Assembly (NCBI GenBank): GCA_934631025.1
Contig: CAKTXR010000069.1
Coordinates: 1-13,191 of the forward strand
DNA length: 13,191 nt
Source of the DNA: an uncultured Clostridia bacterium
Lineage (GTDB): Bacteria; Bacillota; Clostridia; Christensenellales; Aristaeellaceae
Reading direction: 5' to 3'
In this document: in pieces, positions 1 through 6,830 of the stretch
Layout: the number at the start of each line of letters is the position of its first letter
Position numbering within the stretch: the stretch's first letter is position 1
Translations under genes and position numbers: made by a program
Notes under the pieces: model-generated
The model's database searches: none
Told to the model about the DNA's origin: nothing
Seen by the model: the letters and a program-made list of their open reading frames with translations, nothing else

Positions 1-1208
1 CGCTGCTGGCGGCGTTGAGCCGGTTTTCCCTGGCGGGGTGGTTCCATCCGGGGCTGGCCATCGGCCTGTTTTTGACGGCGGTGACTGCCGCTGCGCCGGA
101 GGGGCTGGCCGTAGCGGCAGCTGCTGGGATCGTTCTGGAGACGTGCAGCGGGATGCACCTGCCGTTTACAGCGCTGCTTTGCCTCTGCAGCGGCGCAGGG
201 TATCTCGTACGGCATCTGACGGTTTTCCACCGGAGCCTGGCGGTGCTGCTGCTGAGCGCGGCGTTTGCCTGGCTGCTGGGCCAGACATCGGCCCAGATGT
301 GCCTGCTCTCCGCGGCAGCAGCATCCATTGCGGCGCTGGCGGTGCCGCGGCTGCGGCTTCTGCCGTCGGCCAGCAGCCCGGCGGAGGAGAAACGGCTGCG
401 CACGCAGCTGCAGATGGCGTCCGACGCCCTCCTGCGGCTGCATGATACCGTCCTGGCGCCCGCCGCCATGGAGGAGACCGACCCGGACGCCGCGGAGATC
501 TTCGACCGGGCGACAGAAGCGGTCTGCAAGGATTGCCCGGGCTGGCGGACCTGCTGGGAGCGGGAGAGCGGCGATACGTATCACGCCCTGTGCTGCGCCG
601 CCGGGCCGATGCTGGCGCAATACCGGGCGACGCCCGAGGATTTTCCGCCGTCGTTCTGCGCCCGCTGCCAGCAGCTGGATGTATTTCTGCAGGCGGTCAA
701 CCGCCAGCTGGACGGGATCCTATACCGGCGGCAGTACCGGGCCCGGCAGCAGGAGAGCCGCCGGATGCTTCGGGATCAATACTTATTGCTGGCCCGCTAT
801 TTGCAGGGCGCAGCAGATGCCGGGTTGTGCGGCGTGGAAGGGGAAGCGCAGTACAACCCGGAGATCGCTGCCCGGGCAGTTGGCAAGCGGGGGCAGGCCC
901 TCTCCGGCGACCGGGGCGCCTGCTTCCATGGACCGGGGACGACGTTCTTCGTCCTGCTGTGCGACGGCATGGGCACAGGGCGCGGGGCGAAGGCGGAGAG
1001 CAGCAGCGCCATGACGAGCGCGGCGCTTATCAGGGAAGAAAAGGGACGTTGCATGATGGGGAAGGCTCCTTTTCAGACGTTAAAAAACGGATCAGACAAA
1101 TTTATGATAGCAGGCCAATGCGGCGCGCAACAGGGATTGGGACGGATTTTTATGTTAAGAAATCGTTCAATCAAGCGGTACAAGATAAAGATTCTCGGGA
1201 ATAAGTGA
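1..1208 (+). CDS. spoIIE: Stage II sporulation protein E, fragment cut at both ends
   Basis: SpoIIE is the membrane PP2C-type phosphatase that dephosphorylates SpoIIAA to activate sigma F in the forespore. The frame is open to the left edge (first full codon at 3), so the true start lies outside; TTG 15 is only an in-frame codon. Counting from TTG 15, residues 8-112 hold several hydrophobic segments. A Cys-rich linker follows (C171, C174, C180, C193, C194, C215, C218), as in clostridial SpoIIE. The PP2C domain opens at residues 311-322 with FFVLLCDGMGTG, whose Asp317 would be the first metal ligand. After about residue 338 (nt ~1030) the similarity stops: the remaining ~60 residues are Lys/Arg-rich and not SpoIIE-like, so most of the phosphatase domain and the other metal-binding Asps are missing. 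Arginine is mostly CGG here, unlike the EF-G gene downstream. As shown the protein would be catalytically dead. The identity is firm; the cause of the break is open. Confidence 0.85.
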   Translation, partial: LLAALSRFSLAGWFHPGLAIGLFLTAVTAAAPEGLAVAAAAGIVLETCSGMHLPFTALLCLCSGAGYLVRHLTVFHRSLAVLLLSAAFAWLLGQTSAQMCLLSAAAASIAALAVPRLRLLPSASSPAEEKRLRTQLQMASDALLRLHDTVLAPAAMEETDPDAAEIFDRATEAVCKDCPGWRTCWERESGDTYHALCCAAGPMLAQYRATPEDFPPSFCARCQQLDVFLQAVNRQLDGILYRRQYRARQQESRRMLRDQYLLLARYLQGAADAGLCGVEGEAQYNPEIAARAVGKRGQALSGDRGACFHGPGTTFFVLLCDGMGTGRGAKAESSSAMTSAALIREEKGRCMMGKAPFQTLKNGSDKFMIAGQCGAQQGLGRIFMLRNRSIKRYKIKILGNK

Positions 1209-1228
1209 AAAATCCTTCAAAAAGGGTC

Positions 1229-1257
1229 TTTTCAATTCGCTCGAAGTATGTTAAAAT
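1229..1257 (+). promoter_or_regulatory. Candidate sigma-A promoter for the EF-G-like gene
   Basis: An extended -10 element, TG-T-TAAAAT (TG at 1249-1250, hexamer 1252-1257), lies 86 bp before the EF-G-like start. With 17-bp spacing the -35 would be 1229-1234 (TTTTCA), a weak match to TTGACA. The region is clearly AT-richer than the flanking coding DNA. It is placed by consensus only. Confidence 0.5.
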
Positions 1258-1343
1258 GTGTATTAGCGCGTGATAGTCGCATCAGCCGCAGTGATGTGAA
1301 CGGTTATTTATATGAGCGCAAAATTCAACAGGGGGAGATTTTC

Positions 1344-3425
1344 ATGAAAGACTATACCACTGCCAATATTCGCAACATCGCTGTCGTCGGCCATGGCTCC
1401 GACGGCAAGACCACTCTGGTTGAAGCGTTGCTGTATGTGACGGGCGCGATCGATCGTCAGGGACGCGTGGAGGACGGAACCGCCACGACCGACTACGATC
1501 AGGAAGAGCTCAAGCGGCATATTTCCATCAGCGCCGCCGTGGCTCCGCTGGAGTTTAATGAAACCAAAATCAATCTGATCGACGTGCCCGGCTACTTTGA
1601 CTTCGCCGGCGAGATGGTCGGCCCGATGGCCGTGGCCGACGGCGCGCTGATCACCCTGAGCGCCGTTTCCGGCCTGGACGTCGGCGGCGAGAAGGCCTAT
1701 GCGCTGTGCGAGAAGAACGAGCTGCCCCGTATGTTCGTCGTCAACCAGATGGATCGCGAGAACGCCAACTTTGACAAGGCGCTCGCGTCGCTGACCGAGA
1801 AGTATGGCTCCGCCATCGCGCCCATCGAGCTGCCCATCGTGGAAAAGGGCCAGTTCACCGGCGTTGTGTGCGTGCTTGAGAACAAGGCGTACAGCGGCGA
1901 GGGCAAGAATCGCAAGGAAATCCCGATCCCCGAAAGCATGAAGGACGCCGTTTCCGCTGCGCACGACGCGCTGATGGAAGCCGCCGCCTCGGCCGACGAG
2001 GAACTGATGGAGAAATATTTTGAAAACATGGAGCTGTCCGAGGAGGACACCGTGGCCGGCATCCGCAAGGGCACCCGTCAGGGTCTGGTCGTGCCCGTGC
2101 TGTGCGTCTCCGCGCTGACCCGCATCGGCACCGGCAAGCTGCTGGAGGACATCGTCGATCTGATGCCCTGGCCGCTGGATCACGAGAAGGAAGGCAAGAA
2201 TCCCAAGAGCGGCGACGCCGAGACGCGCGTCTGCAACGAGAGCGCGCCCTTCTCCGCGCAGGTCTTTAAGACGCTGGCCGACCCGTTCGTGGGCAAGCTG
2301 TCTCTGGTGAAGGTCATGTCCGGCGTGCTGACGAGCGACACCGTTCTGTACAACGCCAATCTGGAAAAGACTGAGAAGGCCGGCTCTATCTACTTTATGC
2401 GCGGCAAGAAGCAGCTGCCCGCCCCCAAGGTTGTCGCGGGCGACATCTGCGCGCTGGCCAAGCTGCAGGTCACCTCGACCGGTCACACGCTGTGCGACCA
2501 GTCCAAGCCGATCGTGTTCCCGGCGCTCAACTTCCCGGAGCCCTGCATCGGCATGGCCGTTTACGCCAAGAAGGCGGGCGACGAGGACAAGATCTTCTCC
2601 GGCCTGAATCGACTGATGGAAGAGGATCCCACGCTGCGTCTGGTCAAGAACACCGAGACGACCGAGACCGTGCTCGAGGGTCTGGGCGAGATGCACATCG
2701 ACGTGACCGCGAAGAAGCTGCTGGCCAAGTTCGGCGCGGACTGCACGCTGCAGTTCCCGAAGATCCCCTATCGCGAGTCCATCCGCAAGCCGATCGACGT
2801 TCAGGGCAAGCACAAGAAGCAGTCCGGCGGTCACGGCCAGTACGGCGACGTGCGCATCAAGTTCCGTCCCAACGACGATCCGACCGACACCGAGTTCCAT
2901 TTTGAGGATGCGGTCGTGGGCGGCACCGTCCCGCGCAACTTTATTCCCGCGGTTGAAAAGGGCCTGCGCGACAACATCCAGCACGGCGTGCTGGCGGGCT
3001 TCCCGGTTGTCGGCCTGACCGCGCAGCTGTACGACGGCTCCTATCATCCGGTCGACTCCTCTGAAATGGCTTTCAAGACGGCGGCCCGCATCGCGTTCAA
3101 GCAGCTGACCGGCGCTAACCCCGTGCTGCTCGAGCCGATCTATCACGTCGAGGTCATGGTGCCCGACGAGTACATGGGCGACATCATCGGCGATATGAAC
3201 AAGCGCCGCGGCCGCATCATGGGCATGGATCAGGTGGACGGCCAGCAGTGCGTCACCGCCGAGGTGCCGCAGGGCGAAATGTTCAAGTACGCGACCGATC
3301 TGCGTTCCATGACGCAGGCGCGCGGCTCCTTCACCATGCGTTTCGAGCGCTATGAGCAGGTGCCCGAGGCCGATGCGAAGAAGATCATCGAGAACACCAA
3401 GCGCGAGGACGAGGACGAAGAATAA
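1344..3425 (+). CDS. fusA2: Elongation factor G-like GTPase (EF-G2 type)
   Basis: This 693-residue protein has the five-domain layout of translational GTPases of the EF-G family. The P-loop is GHGSDGKT (16-23), G3 is DVPGY (80-84), G4 is NQMD (134-137) and G5 is SAL (256-258). Domain II follows at about 300-385, then domain III with the VLEGLGEMHID segment (443-453). Domain IV has the HKKQSGGHGQYGDV block (490-503), and domain V follows. Housekeeping EF-G reads DTPGH at G3; here the catalytic-His position is Tyr, and the switch-I segment is KRHISI rather than RGITI. Together with the VTGAIDRQGRVEDGT segment this marks the EF-G2-like branch, not the str-operon fusA, and no rpsL, rpsG or tufA is adjacent. 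Start ATG 1344 is preceded by GGGGGAG (1331-1337); the longer upstream frame has no ribosome site. Codons are strongly biased, suggesting good expression. Whether it works in translocation, ribosome recycling or stress is not shown. Confidence 0.93.
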   Translation: MKDYTTANIRNIAVVGHGSDGKTTLVEALLYVTGAIDRQGRVEDGTATTDYDQEELKRHISISAAVAPLEFNETKINLIDVPGYFDFAGEMVGPMAVADGALITLSAVSGLDVGGEKAYALCEKNELPRMFVVNQMDRENANFDKALASLTEKYGSAIAPIELPIVEKGQFTGVVCVLENKAYSGEGKNRKEIPIPESMKDAVSAAHDALMEAAASADEELMEKYFENMELSEEDTVAGIRKGTRQGLVVPVLCVSALTRIGTGKLLEDIVDLMPWPLDHEKEGKNPKSGDAETRVCNESAPFSAQVFKTLADPFVGKLSLVKVMSGVLTSDTVLYNANLEKTEKAGSIYFMRGKKQLPAPKVVAGDICALAKLQVTSTGHTLCDQSKPIVFPALNFPEPCIGMAVYAKKAGDEDKIFSGLNRLMEEDPTLRLVKNTETTETVLEGLGEMHIDVTAKKLLAKFGADCTLQFPKIPYRESIRKPIDVQGKHKKQSGGHGQYGDVRIKFRPNDDPTDTEFHFEDAVVGGTVPRNFIPAVEKGLRDNIQHGVLAGFPVVGLTAQLYDGSYHPVDSSEMAFKTAARIAFKQLTGANPVLLEPIYHVEVMVPDEYMGDIIGDMNKRRGRIMGMDQVDGQQCVTAEVPQGEMFKYATDLRSMTQARGSFTMRFERYEQVPEADAKKIIENTKREDEDEE

Positions 3426-3429
3426 GGCC

Positions 3430-3655
3430 GCAGTGCGGCTTCCACACCGCTTCGCGCACGCAACCCGACTCCGCGCCGCTTGAGGGCGGCTCGAGTCTGG
3501 ACGCTTGTGCGTGTTGATAACATCGATATACAGCCCGACCCGTCCGGCCATAAATCAGAGCCGGACGGGGCTTTCCATATACTCGAGTGACGGCACGGCG
3601 TGGAAGCGCTGGCTCGAGGTTCGCGGTTATTGGCGCGAAGGATGGAGAGAGTAAG
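3430..3655 (+). repeat. Structured intergenic repeat, copy A
   Basis: This is the first of two diverged direct copies (partner 3729-3947). Shared blocks, in order, are CAGTGC, ACACCGC, GCAACCCG, a variable inverted repeat (GACTC 3467-3471 with GAGTC 3493-3497, GCCGC/GCGGC inside), TATACAGCCCGACCC, the main hairpin (3539-3569), and a long conserved tail from CTTTCC to GCGCGAAGGATGGAG. A GCCGC-AGT-GCGGC inverted repeat sits right after the EF-G-like stop. No start codon with a ribosome site supports a protein on either strand. The unit lies directly downstream of the EF-G-like gene. Confidence 0.75.
3539..3574 (+). terminator. Repeat hairpin A, probable terminator of the EF-G-like gene
   Basis: CCCGTCCGGC (3539-3548) pairs perfectly over 10 bp with GCCGGACGGG (3560-3569) around the 11-nt loop CATAAATCAGA, and is followed by GCTTT. 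The U-run is short, so termination strength is uncertain. It lies 113 nt after the EF-G-like stop and is the first strong hairpin there apart from a 5-bp one at 3427-3439. Confidence 0.65.
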
Positions 3656-3702
3656 TCGTTCCTGCGTTTTGTATGGCGCAAGTCCACCTGATTGCGCAGA
3701 CA

Positions 3703-3727
3703 GATAACGTCGCTATACAACCCAACG
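3703..3727 (+). repeat. Partial third unit of the intergenic repeat
   Basis: GATAACGTCGCTATACAACC and the next bases match 3516-3539 in copy A at 20 of 24 positions, but no main hairpin follows; copy B begins straight afterwards. A GCGCAA/TTGCGC inverted repeat (3676-3681 with 3692-3697) lies just before it, much as an ACGC/GCGT inverted repeat lies before the same block in copy A. This suggests a nested or tandemly duplicated module. Confidence 0.5.
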
Positions 3728-3728
3728 A

Positions 3729-3947
3729 GCAGTGCCCGTTTCTACACCGCATCGCGCGTGCAACCCGCCGGCAGTGCCGGTTCCACTTGCTGCCGCGTAA
3801 AGCAAGAAACGTTGGTTATATACAGCCCGACCCAGCCGAGCATAAATTGGACTCGGCTGGGTCTTTCCGTATACCCGAGTGACGGCGCGGCATGGGAGCG
3901 CTGGCTCGAGGTTTATGCTTATCAGCGCGAAGGATGGAGTGGGCGAG
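3729..3947 (+). repeat. Structured intergenic repeat, copy B
   Basis: This is the second copy, offset by about 299 bp at its left end and 292 bp from the hairpin onward. It has the same block order as copy A. Its variable inverted repeat has different bases (CGGCAG 3769-3774 with CTGCCG 3790-3795), and the main hairpin is at 3829-3863. The 3' tail from CTTTCC to GATGGAG is roughly 85% identical to copy A, and most differences are transitions. The best-conserved parts are the hairpin flanks and this tail. Confidence 0.75.
3829..3866 (+). terminator. Repeat hairpin B
   Basis: GACCCAGCCGAG (3829-3840) pairs perfectly over 12 bp with CTCGGCTGGGTC (3852-3863) around the loop CATAAATTGGA, followed by TTT. 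Compared with hairpin A, four base pairs differ on both arms so that pairing is kept, while the loop length and its first seven bases are unchanged. It is terminator-shaped but has no gene of its own immediately upstream. Confidence 0.6.
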
Positions 3948-4012
3948 TAGTTCGCACTGTACATTGAAGAGCGGGCAGCATCCTTGACCATAGCTGAAAA
4001 GGGCAGTTCACA

Positions 4013-4050
4013 GAAGCAGCGGCGTTTGCATACAGACGAACGCCGCTTCC
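4013..4050. terminator. Hairpin, possible terminator, orientation unclear
   Basis: AGCGGCGTT (4018-4026) pairs perfectly with AACGCCGCT (4039-4047) across a 12-nt loop, with GAA/TTC just outside. Neither side has a clear T-run (TTCCTTATATC on the plus strand). No gene ends next to it, so its role is unclear. Confidence 0.4.
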
Positions 4051-4193
4051 TTATATCATATAGAAGAAATGCCGGTAGCCGAAATCGCCTGCCCCCAACT
4101 GCACCCCCGTCTTATTGAGACGGCCGCTGACATGGCAGACGGCGCGCGGCGGAATATCGCTCCGCAGAAGTAGAGGCGCCAGTTGGAGCTGCT
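4051..4193. other. Gene-free stretch with small inverted repeats
   Basis: I see no supported gene here. Two small hairpins are visible: CCGTCT/AGACGG around TATTG (4107-4123) and GCGGA/TCCGC (near 4149-4165). On the minus strand an open frame without a start ends at a TAA near 4056, and its last residues (GAGDFGYRHFFYMI) read like a protein C-terminus. It could be a gene remnant or chance. With the repeats to its left it makes up the ~830-bp gene-free gap between the EF-G-like gene and the CBS-domain gene. Confidence 0.35.
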
Positions 4194-4239
4194 AAAAAGA
4201 AAAAACAACCCCGTCCGGCCTGATGAAAGCCGGGCGGGG
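4194..4239 (-). terminator. Rho-independent terminator of the CNNM/CorC-type gene
   Basis: On the minus strand the CCCCGCCCGGC arm (4239-4229) pairs with GCCGGACGGGG (4219-4209), with one C-A mismatch, around a 9-nt loop. It is followed by TTGTTTTTTCTTTTT, a good U-run. It sits 20 bp past the stop of the gene at 4259. Confidence 0.85.
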
Positions 4240-4258
4240 CATTGCGTTATATGAAAGG

Positions 4259-5515
4259 TCAGGCGGTCTGTTCAGCCGCGCCGTCCAGCTGATGGACGGA
4301 GATTTCCAGCACGCGGGTGGATTCCACGCGCGTGACGCGTACGGACAGGCGATTGTCGTAGACGAACGAATCGCCCACGGCGGGGATTCGGCCCATCTGG
4401 TCGAGCACCCAGCCGCCGACCGTCGTCGCGTCAAAGTCGCCCTGAATGGCGAACAGCTCCTGCATATCCCGCAGGCTGGCCGTGCAGTCGATCAGATAGC
4501 CGCCATCGGGCAGCTTTTTGAACGACTCGACCACCTGATCGTGTTCGTCGTAGATTTCGCCCACCAGCTCCTCGATGATGTCCTCCATCGTGACGATGCC
4601 CATCGTGCCGCCGTACTCGTCGGAGACGATGGCCATGTGCGATTTGGCCTTTTGCAGCGTGTGCAGCAGATCGGAGATTCGGGAGGTGGGGGTGACGAAC
4701 AGCGGCGGTTTCATGATCTCGCGCAGAGAGGTGGCAGTCCGGTTATTGAAGAAATCCTTCTCATGGATCACGCCCACGATGCTGTCGATGCTGTCCTCAT
4801 AGACCGGCAGGCGGGAGAACGTGTTCTCGCGGAAAACCTGCTCGGCTTCGTCCATGGTCATTTCAACGTCCAGCGCGACGATGTCCACGCGGTGGGTCAG
4901 TATATCCTCGGCGGTCTGATCGTTGAACTCGATGGCGGAGCGGATGAGGTCGCTCTCGTGCTCGTCGATTTCGCCCTCCTGCTCGGCCTCGGCCACCAGC
5001 GTCAGCAGCTCCTCCTCGGCCATGCCCTCGTCCTTCGGAGCGGGGAATACGAGCGTGAGCAGCTTGCGCCACTGGGAAAAGAGCCATGTGAGCGGCGTGA
5101 GCAGCTTCGAAATGGCGTTGATGAACGGGCCGAAGGCGAGCACCAGTTGATCGGCGTGATCCTTGGCCAGCGTCTTGGGCGAGATTTCGCCGAAGATCAG
5201 CACCAGCACGGTCATCACGACGGTGGAAACCGTCACGCCCGCGCCGCCCAGCCAGGCGACGAACACCACAGTGGCCAGCGAGGAGGCCGTGATGTTGACA
5301 ATGTTGTTGCCGATCAGTATGCTCGAGAGCAGCTTGTCGTATTTGTCGGCCAGCTCAAGCGCCAGCCTGGCGCGCTTGTTGCCGCCGCGGGCGAGCGCCT
5401 TGACGCGCGCGTGGTTGAACGACGTGAACGCCGTCTCCGTCGCCGAGAAGAACGCCGACATACAGATGAGAAAAATCATAACCAGGATTGTGCCTATACT
5501 ACCGCCAGATTCCAT
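4259..5515 (-). CDS. CNNM/CorC-family membrane protein with paired CBS domains (hemolysin C-like)
   Basis: A 418-residue protein with the standard three-part layout of this family. A CNNM (DUF21) membrane domain occupies about 1-150, with hydrophobic segments near 6-28, 62-86, 92-110 and 124-145 and the family motifs SAFFSATETAF (20-30) and LIFGEISPKTLAK (106-118). A CBS pair follows (about 205-325), with FSRLPVY (233-239) and DEYGGTMGIVTMEDIIEELV (299-318). A CorC_HlyC C-terminal domain is at about 335-412. Relatives are implicated in magnesium or other cation efflux and often annotated as hemolysins; the substrate here is not determined. ATG 5515 follows AAGGAG (5533-5528); the longer upstream frame has no ribosome site and lacks hydrophobic character. 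It is transcribed alone: a terminator follows, and another separates it from thiI upstream. Family assignment is firm, function inferred. Confidence 0.92.
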   Translation of the reverse strand: MESGGSIGTILVMIFLICMSAFFSATETAFTSFNHARVKALARGGNKRARLALELADKYDKLLSSILIGNNIVNITASSLATVVFVAWLGGAGVTVSTVVMTVLVLIFGEISPKTLAKDHADQLVLAFGPFINAISKLLTPLTWLFSQWRKLLTLVFPAPKDEGMAEEELLTLVAEAEQEGEIDEHESDLIRSAIEFNDQTAEDILTHRVDIVALDVEMTMDEAEQVFRENTFSRLPVYEDSIDSIVGVIHEKDFFNNRTATSLREIMKPPLFVTPTSRISDLLHTLQKAKSHMAIVSDEYGGTMGIVTMEDIIEELVGEIYDEHDQVVESFKKLPDGGYLIDCTASLRDMQELFAIQGDFDATTVGGWVLDQMGRIPAVGDSFVYDNRLSVRVTRVESTRVLEISVHQLDGAAEQTA

Positions 5516-5631
5516 GAAACAATCACACTCCTTAAATATTGGGCGCGATCGCGTCGCATGGCCGTCCTCTGGCGTTGGGACGGCGCGGCACGAAGGCGCT
5601 GTTGACTCCCGCGCTCCCTTTGAGACGGGAA

Positions 5632-5665
5632 AATGAAACAATGCTGCGGGGAACGGCATTCCCCG
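5632..5665 (-). terminator. Terminator of the desulfurase-thiI unit
   Basis: CGGGGAA (minus strand, 5665-5659) pairs over 7 bp with TTCCCCG (5653-5647) around TGCCG. A T-rich stretch follows (TTGTTTCATTTT). It is 15 bp past the thiI stop, as expected for a terminator. Confidence 0.75.
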
Positions 5666-5680
5666 AAAGTCATATCGGAT

Positions 5681-6823
5681 TTAGACGAGCACGCCCTCGG
5701 TATTTTCGACGGCCTCTCTGACCAGAGCTTCGGTGTCCAGCGCCTGCTCGGCTTCGATCAGCGCTTCGATTTTCGGCTTGGTCATCGGGTGGCGCGGCGT
5801 AAAGACCGTGCAGCAGTCCTCATAGGGCAGTATGGAGGTCTCATAGGTGCCGATTTTGGTGGCGATCTGCGTGATCTCCAGTTTGTCAAGGCCGATCAGC
5901 GGCCGGAACACCGGCATATTGACCACAGCGTCGGTGCAGCCCAGCGCTTCCATGGTCTGGCTGGCCACCTGGCCGAGGCTTTCGCCGGTGATCAGCGCCT
6001 GCGCGCCGTCGCGGCGGGCGATTTCATCGGCGATGCGCATCATGTAGCGGCGCATGAGCAGCGTGCCCATCGCGTCGGGGCACTTCTCATGAATCTGCAT
6101 CTGGATTTCGGTGAACGGCACGATGTACACCTTCATGCCGCCGCCGTAGGAGCCGAGGATCTTCGCCAGCTCGAGCACCTTTTCCTTGGCACGCTCGCTG
6201 GTGTAGGGGAAGCTGAAGAAGTGAACCGCGTTGATGTTCACGCCGCGGCGCATCAGCTGGAAGCCGGCCACCGGACTGTCGATGCCGCCCGAGAGCAGCA
6301 GCATGGCCTTGCCGCCGGTGCCCATGGGCATACCGCCCACGGCCATGATCTCGTCGATATAGACGTAGGCGTGATCGCGGATCTCGACGCTGACGTAATA
6401 GTCGGGCTTGTGAACGTCCACGTGCAGGTCGGGATTCGCGTCCAGTATCACGCCGCCCAGCTCCGCGTTGAGCTGCTGCGAGTTCATCGGGAAATGCTTG
6501 TCGGAGCGGCGTGCCATGACCTTGAATGTGCCCTTTAAGCCCTTGGTCATTTCCTCGCACTTGCGGGCGATGAGATCGTAATCCTTGTCCAGCTCCCACG
6601 CGGGGCTGACCGAATAAAGGCCGAACACGCGCGTCACGCGGTCGATGGCCTGCTGAATATCCTCAAAATCGCTCACATAGATGCGGCCGTCGCTCAGCCA
6701 GACGCGGGCGTTCAGCGGCGCGACCGCCTTTTTGACGTTGTCGGTCAGCTTGCGCAGGAAATACGGCCTGTTCTGACCCTTCAGATGAACCTCGCCGAAG
6801 CGAACCAGCAGAACCTGTTTCAT
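5681..6823 (-). CDS. thiI: tRNA 4-thiouridine synthase ThiI
   Basis: ThiI uses ATP to adenylate uridine 8 of tRNA and installs sulfur taken from a cysteine desulfurase; in some bacteria it also serves thiazole synthesis. The 380-residue protein shows the N-terminal ferredoxin-like segment (MKQVLLVRFGEVHLKGQNRP, 1-20), a THUMP domain (about 60-165), and an AANH pyrophosphatase domain with P-loop LLLSGGIDSPVAG (175-187). ITGESLGQVASQT (278-290) and the family-typical DCCTVFTPRHP (336-346) follow. It ends there, without the C-terminal rhodanese domain of the E. coli protein, like Bacillus ThiI, so sulfur is expected straight from the desulfurase. ATG 6823 follows AAGGAG (6840-6835), which overlaps the end of the desulfurase gene only 7 bp upstream, a sign of translational coupling. 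The longer frame to 6889 lies inside the neighbour and is rejected. Confidence 0.96.
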   Translation of the reverse strand: MKQVLLVRFGEVHLKGQNRPYFLRKLTDNVKKAVAPLNARVWLSDGRIYVSDFEDIQQAIDRVTRVFGLYSVSPAWELDKDYDLIARKCEEMTKGLKGTFKVMARRSDKHFPMNSQQLNAELGGVILDANPDLHVDVHKPDYYVSVEIRDHAYVYIDEIMAVGGMPMGTGGKAMLLLSGGIDSPVAGFQLMRRGVNINAVHFFSFPYTSERAKEKVLELAKILGSYGGGMKVYIVPFTEIQMQIHEKCPDAMGTLLMRRYMMRIADEIARRDGAQALITGESLGQVASQTMEALGCTDAVVNMPVFRPLIGLDKLEITQIATKIGTYETSILPYEDCCTVFTPRHPMTKPKIEALIEAEQALDTEALVREAVENTEGVLV

Positions 6824-6830
6824 GATGCGT

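Noticed and set aside
1308..3551. A 747-codon open frame on the minus strand opposite the EF-G-like gene
   Set aside because: It is the antisense shadow of a biased, GC-rich gene: it is rich in Leu/His/Asp/Val from reversed codons, lacks a ribosome site and shows no domain.
3430..3947. CRISPR array
   Set aside because: There are only two long imperfect copies, with no short uniform repeats, no regular spacers and no cas genes.
3430..3947. Insertion sequence ends
   Set aside because: No transposase, no terminal inverted repeats bounding the units and no target duplication could be seen.
3692..3991. Short overlapping frames on both strands in the repeat region, with similar peptides in copies A and B
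   Set aside because: The similarity follows from the DNA repeat. No start with a ribosome site is present, the hairpin changes follow base pairing rather than codons, and the plus-strand frame in copy A is interrupted.
4223..5605. A 460-codon plus-strand frame over the CNNM/CorC-type gene
   Set aside because: Its His/Arg/Asp/Val-rich composition is the mirror of the real minus-strand gene, and it starts inside the terminator hairpin.
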